64,000 bases of DNA from Gordius sp. MW1 (lineage: Eukaryota; Nematomorpha; Gordioida; Gordea; Gordiidae). The stretch spans positions 21,968,591 to 22,032,590 of the forward strand of contig OZ038531.1 of assembly GCA_964036665.1 (NCBI GenBank), given 5' to 3'. The notes under the pieces are model-generated. The model was not told the origin of the DNA, did not search any database, and saw only the letters and a list, made by a program, of their open reading frames with translations. Of the stretch, positions 47,632 through 59,669 are shown piece after piece. The position numbers and the translations under genes are program-made. Position 1 is the first letter of the stretch. Each line of letters begins with the position of its first letter.

Positions 47632-50600
47632 TTACTTCATGGCTACAAGCCTCTCCTTGTATTCGTCGTATTCATTTTTTCCAGCTGGACCCCAGTCATC
47701 GGTTGGTTTGAGGGAATTAACAAATTTCTAAAAGCAACGATATATACGGAAGCGTAATTAATAAAAATGTAGAGTATAAAACATCTTTATACTGCACAAA
47801 TTGATGTAAAGTGCCATCTTTGACGCCAAGCAATGTATCATAAAAAGGACCAACTAAAAAACAATACGAGGTGAGCTCTATTATTGACAGTTATAATAGC
47901 ATGGCGAACATAAAAGGTTAATGTCTACCTGGATTCACCAAAGTATAAGCATAAAATGATTAATTATCGCATATCAAACTAATTTAGCTGTCCACAAAAA
48001 AATACTGTTTGAAACTCAACAAAAAGGTCATAATCAGAAGATAATTATAACCCCTTTCAGGAGTGCCGCAATTAACTTAAAAGTTTACCCTAATTAGCGC
48101 CATCTATCGGTGATTTTAATTCGAGACTAATTTGAACTATAGCCACCATAAGAATGGGTTTAAATCTAATTTGAGCATTATATATACCTATCTCGCTTAG
48201 TGTGTAACTAGAAAATTAACTATGGCATACTGATGAGCTCTAATAAGAGCGAAAACGTTATATGTCTGTTATCATTTTCGAAATCACATGCTAAAAAAGA
48301 TAGGGATATTTATAGTTCAAATTAGTCTCTAATTAAAATCGCCGATAGATGGCGCTAATTAGGGTAAACTTTTAAGTTAATTGCGGCACTCCTGAAAGGG
48401 GTTGTTATTATCTTCTGATTTTATCGAAAAACCTACAATTCATTTACTTATTTCTAATATAAAAAGGGTCATGTTTATGGTAGCAGAATATATAATAAGT
48501 TACCTGATAGAGGGTTTTCCCTTGGGCCCTATAAACGGCCAAGCCCATCATAATGGGAAGGGGAACGAGGGAAACCATAGCCATCATCCAACCCAAAATT
48601 ATGGCCCAAACCGGGTAGTAGTATTCGTCGTTATAACTTATCGTCTCGTAATATAAGATGGAAAACACCAACAAAACCTAAAGTGGTACATACACACATA
48701 TATATACATATAACATGACATAAGAATTATAATTTATTTCAAATTTCCATCTTAACAAAAATACTTTACATGGATTGCCATAAAATAATGTATATTAATG
48801 ATCAAACAGCAAAATCCAACATGAAACAATGATAAATTGCCTAAAAACCACTTGTTAACATGCTTAAAAATTATCCATATATATACATGGGTGCAGCCAA
48901 GGTGGGGCAGGGAGGGGCGGGTGCCCCCTCTAAATCAAAAAGAATTTGTTATAATTTATCTAATGGCTAAATTTTCAAAAAATGCTCATCCCTCCCCCTG
49001 TATCATTATTGCCCCCCTGTAATCCCAATGCTGGCTACGCCCATGTCCTAATAGTAAGTGTGAGGCGCATAGTTTAATTTTTCAGGCCAAATAGGTGAAA
49101 GATGGACTAAACGATAGATTATAAACTCAAAACATACATTATAATTTTAAACACAATCATTATTCAACTTATAATCGCGATAAAAAAATCATCGAGAAAA
49201 ATAAGCATTTGAAAAGGAAGTAATGTACCAAAATGATGGCTGGTGTTATGTAGCGCCACAAGAATGACCAATATCTGCAGGGTTTACGGCCAATCATGAT
49301 TTCTATGTCTACCATAAAGCGTTCCGAACCTAAGATAGTTCCCAATTTAAAAAGGCACATAAAAGGAATGTCAAATTAGAAAACTCACCTCGAAAGGATA
49401 TATTAAAAAAATAAAAGACATTATTCTTTGTTAAAATTGATTGGATGTAGGATCAACCATAACTTATATGAATTTTAAAGCGCATATATTTTTATCCCTG
49501 AAAGTGTTTAGAAACTTAAAATAGTTTAGATACGGTACTTTCATAGTAGCAATAAATAAAAAGCCTCTACAGATTTTTACAGATAAAACTAAACCATATT
49601 TGGATTAAATAAACTCCCTTAATTGTAAACCATAAATAAGCCCCTCATAAACATTCCAAACACTGGATTCAAAACCAAATCTATAACAATTAACACAAAG
49701 GTAACTTGTACACTAAAACTGTATATAAATATAACTTTAGCAAATCCTAAACAACTTGAGGCATGGGCGTAGCCAGCATAGGGATTAGAGGGGGTGGCGA
49801 TAATGATATAGGGAGGTGCGAAATGATCATTTTATAAAATTTTAACAAATTTTTGGATTTAGAGGTCTGCCCCCCCCCTTCCTGGCTACGCCCATGTCTA
49901 GAACGTAATAAAAACTATTAAAATTTGTATGATAAATAAACCAACCGTAAACGTATTGTATGGCGAATAGTTCTAGGAATGAGATGAGCATTAAGGAAAA
50001 GGATGCGCTGTAATGGTCAATCAACTGCAGGACGTACATTCCGCCTTGGGTTACGCAAGGGATGCCCAACAGGCATAACAGGGTACAGAGGAAAGCGCAA
50101 AATCGAACTTTTCGATGCCCGAGATATTTAGGGAATTCGTCCGTAAACGCCGATAAGCAGGTTTCGAACATGGCAAACTAATATGGCGTCAAATAAAAAA
50201 GGAGAGGTTATATGCTGGGTATTGTTCCCATAAACAGACCAATCGGTGTCTTCTTAATCGACCTCTATTATGCTTAGTCTAAAATTGAAAGAGAGACACT
50301 TAAAAGGTAGACCAAGCATAACCCAGATTTGTCATGGAATGACCACCCGATATATGTCGATAAAGTGATCAAGATCGCTTTTGTTGGTAGAGTGTTGTAA
50401 AAACGGTTGGGTTTTGCTTGGTCGACCTTTGATTTAACTAAGACTACCGGTCGACTCAGGACTGTTTTTGTTCGACTAAACATAAACAGAACAAAGGATT
50501 TTGGTCTCCATTTTTCTCAATCGACCACTAGGCTTAGTCGAAATTCAAAAAAACAGACCAAAGTTGAACAAAATTATTTCTCGTTAAAATCCATATATCC

Positions 50601-53600
50601 GCCAAAAATAGATCTAAAAAATATGTTGAATAATAAAATCATTTTAAAGTGTTTGGTGAGTTGTTTTAAGTAAGATTATAAAAGTTATTTGAGTTAATGA
50701 AAATGAGATGATAATAATACTAACTTGAGAATCGATCCCGACCGTGAATATCATGAGGAAGAAGAGGGATGCCCAAAGGTAGGGTAATGGCATATTAGCA
50801 ACCGCTTCCGTGTATACCACAAACGCCAGTCCAGGACCTATTAATTAATAATCATCATAGTTTAATTTAAGTAATGTAAAGTTGTGAAAATAATTTCAAT
50901 ATAGGATCAACCATAAGAATATTGATAATAATTACTAACTTTCAATGAGAGTTGTAAAAAATTATGGGGTTGGTTTGGTCGACCTTCGGTTCAACTAAGA
51001 CTTAGGGTCGGCTCTGGTTTGTTTTTCAAATTTCGACTAACGCCTAGAGGTCGACTAAGAAAATGGAGACCAAAAAGTCTTGGGTCAGTTTATGTTTGTT
51101 CGACTAAACAAAACCCAGCTCTTTTTAAAGCACTACTTTAATCGGGGAGCAATAAATAAAAAAGGATTGGCCCGACCAATAAACTATCTAAAATCTATTT
51201 TTCTATAATTTAAGGTTGCACCCAGAGAATTCATTAAAAAATGCATATGTGAAACTAATTGTAAAAATAAGGTTAATTTTAACATCTGACTTAACGTTGC
51301 ACCCAGAGAATTCACTAGAAAATGCATATGTAAAACTAATTGTAAAATAAAGTTATTTTTATTTATTCGTCATTATTGTTGTTTATCCTTGACGTTGTTT
51401 ACCTTTTTTGATTACATTTTGCACGGGAACGTGGGATTGGTAAGCCATGAAACCGATGAACGAAAACACTACGATGCCAGCAAATATGCTAGTGCCCGAA
51501 TTTATGAAAGGCAATATTATGGCATCCCTATTATGTTAAGAATCAAATAAAATAAAATTAATAATAAAAAGTAAATGAATGAATGTACCTGTAACAGTTG
51601 TGGTGAAATTTGTTGTAACTGGCCATGGTTATTAGACCGCCCCATCCAGCAGCTTGAGAATAAAAAATCTGAGTAGCCGCTGCTATCCATATCTAGCATA
51701 TGCAAAACGAAAATATTGTATGTCTTTTGATATATAACTCGTTAGCCAATGGTTAACCATTTTTATTTCATTCGACGTCAAAAATATGTGTATTTACCTT
51801 AAATAATTAAAAAGCATTAACAACTTTGAATATGATGTAGGCTATAATTTTTTTTAAATCCTAAACAACAAATCAAACAGGACCGTGATTTAAAAATAAA
51901 ATAAAACAACTTTTTATATATGTGTTTATATAGTTTGAAGGCCACAGGTTAGATGACTGATAAATATTTAGAGAGTTCAAGGCCGAGAAGGTTGATTAAC
52001 TAACAAAAGGGAAATAAGCCTTTATTGACCCATTTATAATAAGCAACCAACACTCATCTCGGTACTTTTCCATCCAAATACATTTTCAAAAATCAGTTAA
52101 ATGTATAAATATATATTAAGTATTTAGATGAGATTTAAACTGTTTTAATTCCGTTAAAATTATCATAAAGCCTAATTTTTGAGATTTGTCATTCAATTTT
52201 GGAGGCAGACGAAATATAGAGTACTGATAGGTGAAACCTTAACGTCTTTTAAGGCTGCCCAATCTGGTTTGAAAAATAATTTAACTCCGTCCATTGCGCC
52301 TGGAAGCATTAGGCCACGGAAAAATAAGATGATCAAAATGAGGTAAGGTAACGTAGCTGACACGTAAACTATCTGAATATTTAAAAATTAAATTTTTAGA
52401 TATAAGGTTAGAAAAGAAACGATTTGAAAATCGTCTGTTTATTAAGCTTAAAATATGGTTACTTTTCCAGAAGATTTGACTCCTTTAATAAGGCACAAAA
52501 ATATTATGACCCATGCCAAGACTAAACAGCCGAATAGTTCTTTCCGCAAAGAGCCCAAATATTCGATGCCGGGCGATAAGTCTAAAACGTGATTTCTGTG
52601 TGCAAGTAAATAAAAATGTAAAGTATTTTTATAGTTTTAAACATTATTTAATCAATATTTTTTTAAAATTACATATCAAATAAGAAGCAGACGATAAGGT
52701 TTTAAAAAAATTCTCGTGTTTTTCAGATATATTCATAAGTTATTACTTTAATGATCAAATTAAAAAAACCATTCAAAGCCAACTAACATATCAAGACAGA
52801 GCCAATATAATTCAAAATCACTTATTGAAGACAGGACTAACAACTGTAATAAAATCTTTTTATTCTTATGGCTTACATCCAAAATTCTTCGCTGGAAGAT
52901 ATTGGACTCAAAGCAGTGGCTGCGACTGGCATAATAAATCCGGTTTTCGAAGAGTTGTAGCTTCCTTGCCAGGCTGTAAAAAATAGTCGAGATTGATGAA
53001 AACAGTCCGTTTTATTCCAATGAAAAATATTAGAATATAAAAAATTTTTAAGGCTCAAATTGTTTCTAAAAATTCAAAATAAGTGAAGGGATAGGATTAA
53101 TCGATCAAGACATAAAGTAATAAGATAAAAAAACTGTTTTTTGATAAGCTAACTTTAAATAATAACGTTTTATAACGTGTAATTGAAACACATCTAATAA
53201 ACGATTTTAAAGAGAAGACCTTTATTTAAACTTTCAAATTATCACAAAAAAACGTAATATTTTGAAATAAAGAAACTTTTCATTTATACCTTTTTCTACC
53301 AACTTTTATAAATCGTCCCATAAAAAATTTTATTACCAAACGATATTTAACAAAGCAGACGACTCTTAAAACGTGTATAATGGGATGGATGGCTCTAAAA
53401 TAGACATATAACCCATGCTCACAAATATTTTGCTCCAAGTAAAGTATTTCTATAAAATTCGTATAAAAAGGTATAATTCAGTTATAAACAAAATGGCATA
53501 TCAATTAAAAAACCCAAGTGAGATGTATTGTCCAGGTTAGGACCGAGCGAGGGCAAGTTTGAATGTGTTGATGATCGATTATCGTAAGTACGAACCACGC

Positions 53601-55551
53601 ATTGTTCAGAGTTCCAGGGGTTGCCACACGTTGACCAGGGCAACTTGGAGGTAAAGGAGGAAAAGAGGTAATAAAAATTCCATGCCATGATGATATTATA
53701 GTATATACACACTATCGCTGATATCAGGACCATCCCATAACCAATACCTACAGAGAGAGTGGGGTGTTTGTGCACACAAGAACCCCGGTTGATGGGGTGT
53801 AGAGGATGCAAATAGACAGATTAATTAGTACACGAATTATAGTATACCATGTATCGTTATCATACAACAAGTTTTTTACCCACATTCAGCAGAGATGTAA
53901 TAAAATTCCCAAATCCCACCCATGCAATTGTGCTAGAACATTAACTCATTTCAAAAATAATCTTACAATTTAAAGTAATATAATTTACAAACTTAAAAAA
54001 ACCATTCTTTATTTTATAGTATCATCTTTAACATTTAGAGTTGTTTAACTATACTTAGTACTATTTTATTTCAAACCATCATAACTCTTCAGAAAGTAGA
54101 AACATTTATTGTTATAATAAAGCATAAAGTATAATCATTTTAAATAAAGTTAAATGATATGTCATGAAAGTGGCATACTTATACTGCTTACGGACCTTTG
54201 AAAAATGGTGAAATTTTCCATATTGTTATGGGGCTCAGATTGGCAAATTGACCAAAGGCAAATTCCAAAAATACTAATGGCATACCACAAGTCAGCATGA
54301 AAAAAAGATAGGGAATCAAAAATGCCCCTAAATAAATATAAAAATGAATTTTGTTAATATGATCAAAAATAACCATAAATTTTATCTTTAAAAATGAATA
54401 TAAAAGAATTTAGTCTTAGTAATATAGATTCTTTAAACAAGGTTGAACTTAAATAATATAAAATTATTAATTTATTAAAACAAAACTAAGGTGCAATCAA
54501 ATGGGGTGTTAGAGATAAAGATGTCAATTAAAGCTAATATGCGATAAAATGTAAAAAATAAAAACAAATGGTTGGTTTCGGCTACAAATCCAGAACATCT
54601 AAAGCACATTTAAACACTTAAAATTAATTATACTAAAAATGCATGACAGCTTTTGCTAAGAAAAGTAACTTAATTTTGTATTTTATTGTGGAACAAAAAA
54701 ATTTTTATACCAAATAAAGAATGATAAATTACAACAAAAGCCTCAAAGGCATTAAATTGAATATATCATGCATTAAAATAATGCAAGACATAAAGAATCT
54801 AAAAAACTGTCCTTGAAATATAAGAAACAAGATATGATAAAAATTTGGACAAATAGCCAAGAAATAATCATATGTAATTTTTAATATTCCCAAAAACTTC
54901 CATAAAACTTTTCATTCCAACACAGATTAATCTGTTAATTTAATTATATCCATTTAGTTTTTGTTATCTATATCTCATTAACTCTTGTAAAAATATAATT
55001 AGCATTTAAATTAGCTTCAAATTCAATGTTAGATTAAAAATCTTATAAAATTAATCTTTGTTTAATTGTTAGCCAAAAAGATGTGTAATATTTTACAAAT
55101 GTTAAAAGTTACAAATAAGAATTTAAACTGTATGATGCAAACAATCAAAAAATATGTAGCAAAACCAAAATACTATTCACTTCTAAACTAAAGACAAAAA
55201 ATTATTAATTTAATATTTTATTTATTGTATTATAAATTTATTTTAGCATATAGAAATATAGATAAGTAAATAAATGATTCATATAATAGGGCTCAGCTAT
55301 TTAAATATTGACCTTTGTATAAAGATCTAGCATAAATTTGTAATTTATAATATAAAAAATATAAATATCAAGATAATAAGTTGGCATTAAGATAATTATA
55401 TAAAATAACCTCCTCCATTGGTGTAGCAAATGTATGGAAATCTCCAAATATTTCCTAATCCAATAGCAAATCCTATGCAAGAAAGGATAAAATCTAATTT
55501 TCCAGTCCAATTTCCTCTTTCAGAAACTTTATCCAAACTCATTTTAGACAT
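47632..55551 (-). CDS. SLC6 sodium/chloride-dependent transporter, glycine-transporter-like, 13 exons
   Basis: Coding exons (minus): 55551-55410, 54327-54196, 53747-53514, 52973-52877, 52595-52463, 52372-52238, 51692-51589, 51527-51403, 50837-50725, 50177-49946, 49329-49229, 48677-48504, 47727-47632. All are GT-AG and in phase, giving 605 residues, normal for the family. Only the exon 3 donor is uncertain. SLC6 proteins import amino acids, amines or osmolytes across the plasma membrane with Na+ and Cl-, through 12 helices. TM1 has [14 protein letters not shown]; then [25 protein letters not shown]; two cysteines in loop 2 ([12 protein letters not shown]) with nearby NxS/T sites; [10 protein letters not shown]6 [46 protein letters not shown] near the end. 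The glycine in TM1 where amine transporters have aspartate, and the TM6 [19 protein letters not shown] match, favour glycine or a small amino acid. TM6 has FYSQ where the family usually has FYSL. The last codons overlap a donor-like GAAGTAAGT, so another 3' exon is possible. Introns 8-12 hold repeats. Confidence 0.93.
48032..48420. mobile_element. Foldback element carrying a hammerhead motif, SLC6 intron 12
   Basis: Inverted arms of about 105 bp: AATCAGAAGATAAT, ACCCCTTTCAGGAGTGCC, GCAATTAACTTAAAAGTTTA, CCCTAATTAGCGCCATCTAT. They are close to 95 percent alike by eye. The ~170-bp spacer holds the ribozyme motif annotated separately. No target duplication is certain. Hammerheads are known in Penelope-like elements and retrozymes; whether this foldback derives from one is unknown. 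Confidence 0.8.
48224..48266 (+). ncRNA. Hammerhead ribozyme motif, minimal type I
   Basis: CTGATGA (48230-48236), stem II GCTCT/AGAGC with AATA loop (48237-48250), GAAA (48251-48254), very short stem III (AACGTT, palindromic, 48253-48259) and the cleavage triplet ending at A48260. Stem I pairs GGCATA (48224-48229) with TATGTC (48261-48266), including one G-U. All core bases are present. The tiny stem III has no loop, as in hammerheads of Penelope-like elements and retrozymes that are thought to act as dimers. It lies antisense to SLC6 transcription. Confidence 0.75.
48886..49045. mobile_element. MITE family 1 copy, SLC6 intron 11
   Basis: CATGGGTGCAGCCAAGG to CTGGCTACGCCCATG with GCCCCCTCTAAAT and TTGCCCCCCTGTAAT inside (reverse orientation to most copies). 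Confidence 0.8.
49762..49896. mobile_element. MITE family 1 copy, SLC6 intron 10
   Basis: CATGGGCGTAGCCAGCATAG to CCTGGCTACGCCCATG, 135 bp, TTAGAGGGGGTGGCGATAAT inside. Confidence 0.8.
50391..50570. mobile_element. MITE family 2 copy, SLC6 intron 9, right end lost
   Basis: AGTGTTGTAAAAACGGTTGG start and GTCGAC boxes are present. The inverted right end is missing and the homology fades near 50570. Confidence 0.65.
50949..51134. mobile_element. MITE family 2 copy, SLC6 intron 8
   Basis: AGTTGTAAAAAATTATGGGG to AAAACCCAGCTCTTTTTAAA, GCACT, with GTCGACC and GGTCGACTAAG inside. Ends are more diverged than in other copies. Confidence 0.7.
51211..51362. repeat. Tandem duplication in SLC6 intron 8
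   Basis: Two ~78-bp copies of GTTGCACCCAGAGAATTCA, AAAATGCATATGT and AACTAATTGTAAAA, about 90 percent alike. Confidence 0.85.
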
Positions 55552-56512
55552 TTAATAACAATTATTTTGACCTAGTTTGTAAAGAATTGTGTGGAATGTT
55601 GATAATTCTGTATAGCAATTATAAGTTTGAGGAGAATTTTGATCAAAAGTACGTAATTCAATAATCAAATGATCAACAAAATCTGATTAGGGGAAACAAA
55701 ATTAGATATAGTGTACCTAATATTTATATATGCAGTCCGCTACATTACCGTCGATAGAGCGCCTGCATGTTATTATTATTATTTTATTTACTCAACTATT
55801 CCCCCTCAGGCAAGTACTACAAATAAGAAAAACAATACATAATAAAAAAAATTAAAAAGGGGTTTAGAAGGCTGAGGGGTGGAGCAAATATAAAGAAATT
55901 GTCAATTCATTTTTTTAGCTATTTGGTTAATCGATAATACAAAATACAATCATCATATTACCCCCCCAGGCCATGCCAAAGTTTAAATTTATGGAAATCA
56001 GGTTTTGATAGTATATAGAAAAAAATCATTATAAATCTTGAAATTTTAATAAAAAGCCTCTTAATTAAGTTACTATAAAGAATAAGCATTTTTTATGACA
56101 TCTTAGTGTGCATTTTGTTTTAGGTTGAGGTGATCTTTTTTATTAAAGAGATTGTTAAGGGAGAAGCAGGGACGGAGAAGTGTTCACAAAATTTAGAAAT
56201 TTATATATAATAATTAAAAATGTTATATTTTTAAGAAACTTTAATATATTTGTCATTTTAATCATTAGGAAATGATTACCCCACCCATCCAATGCTAATT
56301 GATTCGGAAATAATTAAGAAAAAACATGTGGTGTCTTGTTTATCGATAATAATTAATCAACAAAAATTTTCATATTGTATTAATTTATATATTCTTAGAT
56401 TTGTGCCAATTTTGATCAATAAAAATATTCTCGTATCTTAAAATTAAAAAAGCCCCAAAAAGCTAAATTATACTAGTATTAATTAAATTGATTATTTCTA
56501 AAGAAACTTCAT
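55552..56512. other. Upstream region of the SLC6 gene
   Basis: AT-rich. It should hold the promoter and 5' untranslated region of SLC6 on the minus strand, but I see no definite TATA box, initiator or other gene. Confidence 0.35.
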
Positions 56513-56520
56513 GTAAAAAT

Positions 56521-58161
56521 TAGTGATGCAGAAAAACCGAGAAAAATCTCGGCGAGACGAGAATTTGAAAAATGGTGTCGAGATCGAGACGAGAATTTTG
56601 ATGTCGAGATCGAGACGAGAATTTTGATGTCGAGACGAGACGATGCGAGATTTTTTCGGCGAGATCTCGACTTTTTATTGATGGTTAGATTTTAGTAAAT
56701 TATTGTATTTTTATTTGCATGATTTACATTTAAGGTATTAAGTTTAAATTAATACGTATGGAATATATTTGATATTTAAAAAATTCCTAATTGTAGTAAA
56801 TATTATATATTTTTGCAAAAATTTAAAATTTAGCAATCATTTACCTAAGTATGGTTGACCATTGGGGTATGCGAATAATTTATAATTAAAATTTTAGGCT
56901 TAGAATGAGTTCTGATGGAATAGTAATACTAAAGCATATTTGAATTTCGAAGTTACTCATCGTGCAAGATGCGTTAATTATAAATTGGTGTTTGGGTTGA
57001 CAGGTGCATTCAAATTTACTATAATTTCTTTAGTTGTGCAATATAAAATAAATACACGAACCTATACTGTATTTGATAAATAACAATTTAATGTCAAAGT
57101 TACTAAGAATTGGAAGTTAATTATTTGAAATATAAATTTGATTATAATGATTTTTGTCATAAATTTAAATACATGCACCTTAACTTAAAGTTTAAAACTT
57201 TATGTTCTTAATCCTATAATAATGCTGCTTTTATTGTTGTTTTTACGCCTTTTTAATATGTGCAACTAGTTATCAATTCTGTAAATTATAATATTTTCAT
57301 TAAAAGTCACTCGCACTTTGTGGTAAATAACGCTATAATAAACGGTATCATTTCAATACCACAGTCCAAAATACAACTGAATCTCACATTTTACGAATCT
57401 CACGATCGTGAGATTCGTAAATCAAATTACTCATTGCGCAAGCGCATAATTTCCATTTTTATAATGCGCATGCATATGCATTTAACAGACCAATCAGATA
57501 GCTGCGCATTTTAATAATGCGCATGCGTATGCATTTAACAATTATTGCAGCACTATAAAACTTTGACAGGGTTAAGGTTCAGGGTAGTGTTTTAGGTCAG
57601 CGTTTTAGGTTAGGGTTAGCATTAGATACACATCAAATTCCCTCCCCATTTGAAATTTAATTTTTCGTGATATTCAGTGTGGCATTTCGGACTGTGGCAT
57701 TTTGAACCCAATTCATAATAAACATGCAATAAACACTATGGCTGCTTATAATTGATGATGGTAATATTAACGTACTTAAACGTTTGCCTTAAATATGTTA
57801 AAGTCTACTTTGAAAGCTTTAGCCAGGGTTAATAAAGGGTCTCAATTTGCTCAGTTATGCAACTAAGTCAACTATAAGCGAACTTATAATTTTCTAAGAG
57901 GTTTGTGTATTTTCTAAAAATATAAAAGTTTGCCATTTGGATTTTTAGCACTTATTTAATATTTTTAATAAAACAGGAGAAATTTTTATTCCGTATATAT
58001 TTTTTTTTAAAGTCGAGACGAGACGAGAATTCTCGTCGAGACTAGACGAGATCGAGATTTTTCTAGGCCGAGACGAGACGAGATCGAGATTTTCATAATC
58101 GTTACCGAGACGAGACGAGATTTTGTTTTCGAGTCCGAGACGAGACGAAATCGAAACACTG
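56521..58161. mobile_element. Non-autonomous hAT-type element with GAGAC-repeat ends, copy 2
   Basis: TAGTGATGCAGAAAAACC to CGAAACACTG with an exact 8-bp duplication GTAAAAAT (56513-56520 and 58162-58169). It aligns with 45485-46632 but has two extra segments, about 56855-57140 and 57317-57719. The second looks like an insertion into the CACTCGCA / AACATGCAATAAACACTATG site kept intact in copy 1. No transposase frame. Confidence 0.9.
57317..57719. repeat. Insert in hAT copy 2, with a 30-bp perfect palindrome
   Basis: Absent from the sister copy at 45485. Contains a perfect 30-bp palindrome at 57391-57420 centred on CACGATCGTG, and two copies of AATGCGCATGC(A/G)TATGCATTTAACA (near 57460 and 57517). 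CACAGTCC near its left and GGACTGTGGCATTT near its right could be inverted ends. Confidence 0.65.
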
Positions 58162-58179
58162 GTAAAAATAACTATTTCG

Positions 58180-58344
58180 CATGGGCCTAGACAGTGGGTG
58201 ACAGAGAGGAGCGGCTGCCCTCTCTTAATTTACAAATTCTTAAAAATTTAATATTTTATGGCTTAACTTTCAAAAAATGACTATTTTGTCCCTTCCTAAA
58301 GCATCATTTACCCCCTCTAGTTCTAATCCGGGCCACGCCCATGC
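58180..58344. mobile_element. MITE family 1 copy
   Basis: CATGGGCCTAGACAGTGG to CCGGGCCACGCCCATG, reverse-oriented interior (GCCCTCTCTTAATTT, then TTTACCCCCTCTAG). It lies 10 bp right of hAT copy 2's target duplication. Confidence 0.7.
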
Positions 58345-58734
58345 TATCTCGTACAATAATCTAATATTTTAAGGAGCTATGTTTACTAATTACCATCATT
58401 AATGATCGGTAGAAAAAATTTAATATTATTGATTATTGAATTGAAAATTGGTTTGTAGAACCCTCAAAAACCTTAAACAAATAAAATTAATTTAATAAAA
58501 AATACCTTTAAAAATTAGAAAAAAGATATCCTTGCCGTTACAAATAGAAACTATTAAAAATTAAAAAATAAATTTATAATCCTTTTTCAGAGTTCACTCA
58601 TATATTTATATTTTTCTTCAACTGTCTTATGCGGCTTTAAACTAAATGGTTTACAAATTATTTTTTCAAATTTCAAACATTATCAAACTAAAGGGGCAAA
58701 TTAATTTATCAGATCCATTCATAATTATGCAAAA

Positions 58735-58935
58735 CGTGGGGGGAGCGAACTTTTTTACCCATCCTCGCCCTGATTATGATTGGGGACCAGAACAAACGGC
58801 CCGAAGCCCGGCCCCGACCTCGGCCTTATATATCAGAGGCTTTAAAATCCGGCGGCTTGCCTATTTTATTAAATTTAAATATGTACGGGTCAAGCCGGGC
58901 CTCAGAAACATGGATTTTGCAGTTTTCAAATTAAG
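58735..58935. repeat. GC-rich CCCGGCC patch in AT-rich DNA
   Basis: CGGCCCGAAGCCCGG, CCCGACCTCGGCC and GGGTCAAGCCGGGCC words with partial inversion, like 7575 and 17880. A 105-codon frame over it is probably chance. Likely an old hAT-type remnant. Confidence 0.4.
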
Positions 58936-59669
58936 ATTACGGATCCAGCTTTTGTTCTTCTAAAATAGGGTTATGTTTTTTACGTTGGATTTCTTCTTAA
59001 TCCCATGATAAAGAAATTTTTAAATTTAATAAATTTAAAATGGTTTAAATAAGGCTTAACAAGATAATGGAATTTTCATTTTTAATGTAGGTTAATTTAG
59101 TTGATACATTAAAGATTTAGGTGAGACTAAAAGTTATTCCTTTTGCCATTTGGCAATTGAGCTCCATTCGCTTGACAATTGATTTCGAACAAAATTATTG
59201 ATAGAGTTGTTATAATTTTAGTTCCTGAAACATGCATCATTCATAACGGAATTTACCAAATCAGCTGATTTAGGATGGATGTCAAAAATTATAAATTGCT
59301 CACTTACATCTAAACATAAAGAATGCTCAAATTTAAAAGGTGAAATAAGGTCTAATCTACAAGCAAATTTCAACTTTTTTAGTAATTTCCGCTATAAAAA
59401 AGGAAAAAATAACCAACAAATTAGTTGTTTTTCAAGGTTGTTTTTAAAAGAAGGGGCAAGAGGGGCAATTTCCCCCTCCTCCGTCTCTGGATTTGAAAAC
59501 ATTTCCGGGTGTAGGTGTTAATGAAATATTTAGACATTTTGTCGTGTTTTCATGAATTATTTAAGCAATGTCTTTTTTAGTAGATTGGATAAATAAAAAC
59601 TCCAAAAAATTATAGATTGGGAAACTTTACATAATAATTTCTGTTCTGAATTATATTTTTTCTCTGATA
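58936..59669. other. AT-rich spacer, no feature seen
   Basis: Nothing recognised except a short MITE-family-1-like word near 59450 (GAAGGGGCAAGAGGGGCAAT). Confidence 0.35.

Noticed and set aside
53482-53513. Continuation of SLC6 exon 3 to its own stop
   Set aside because: Family sequence continues in exon 4 in the required phase, so this tail is intron; the exact donor remains uncertain.
58646-58963. 105-codon frame as a gene
   Set aside because: It runs through a GC-rich CCCGGCC repeat patch and shows no domain.
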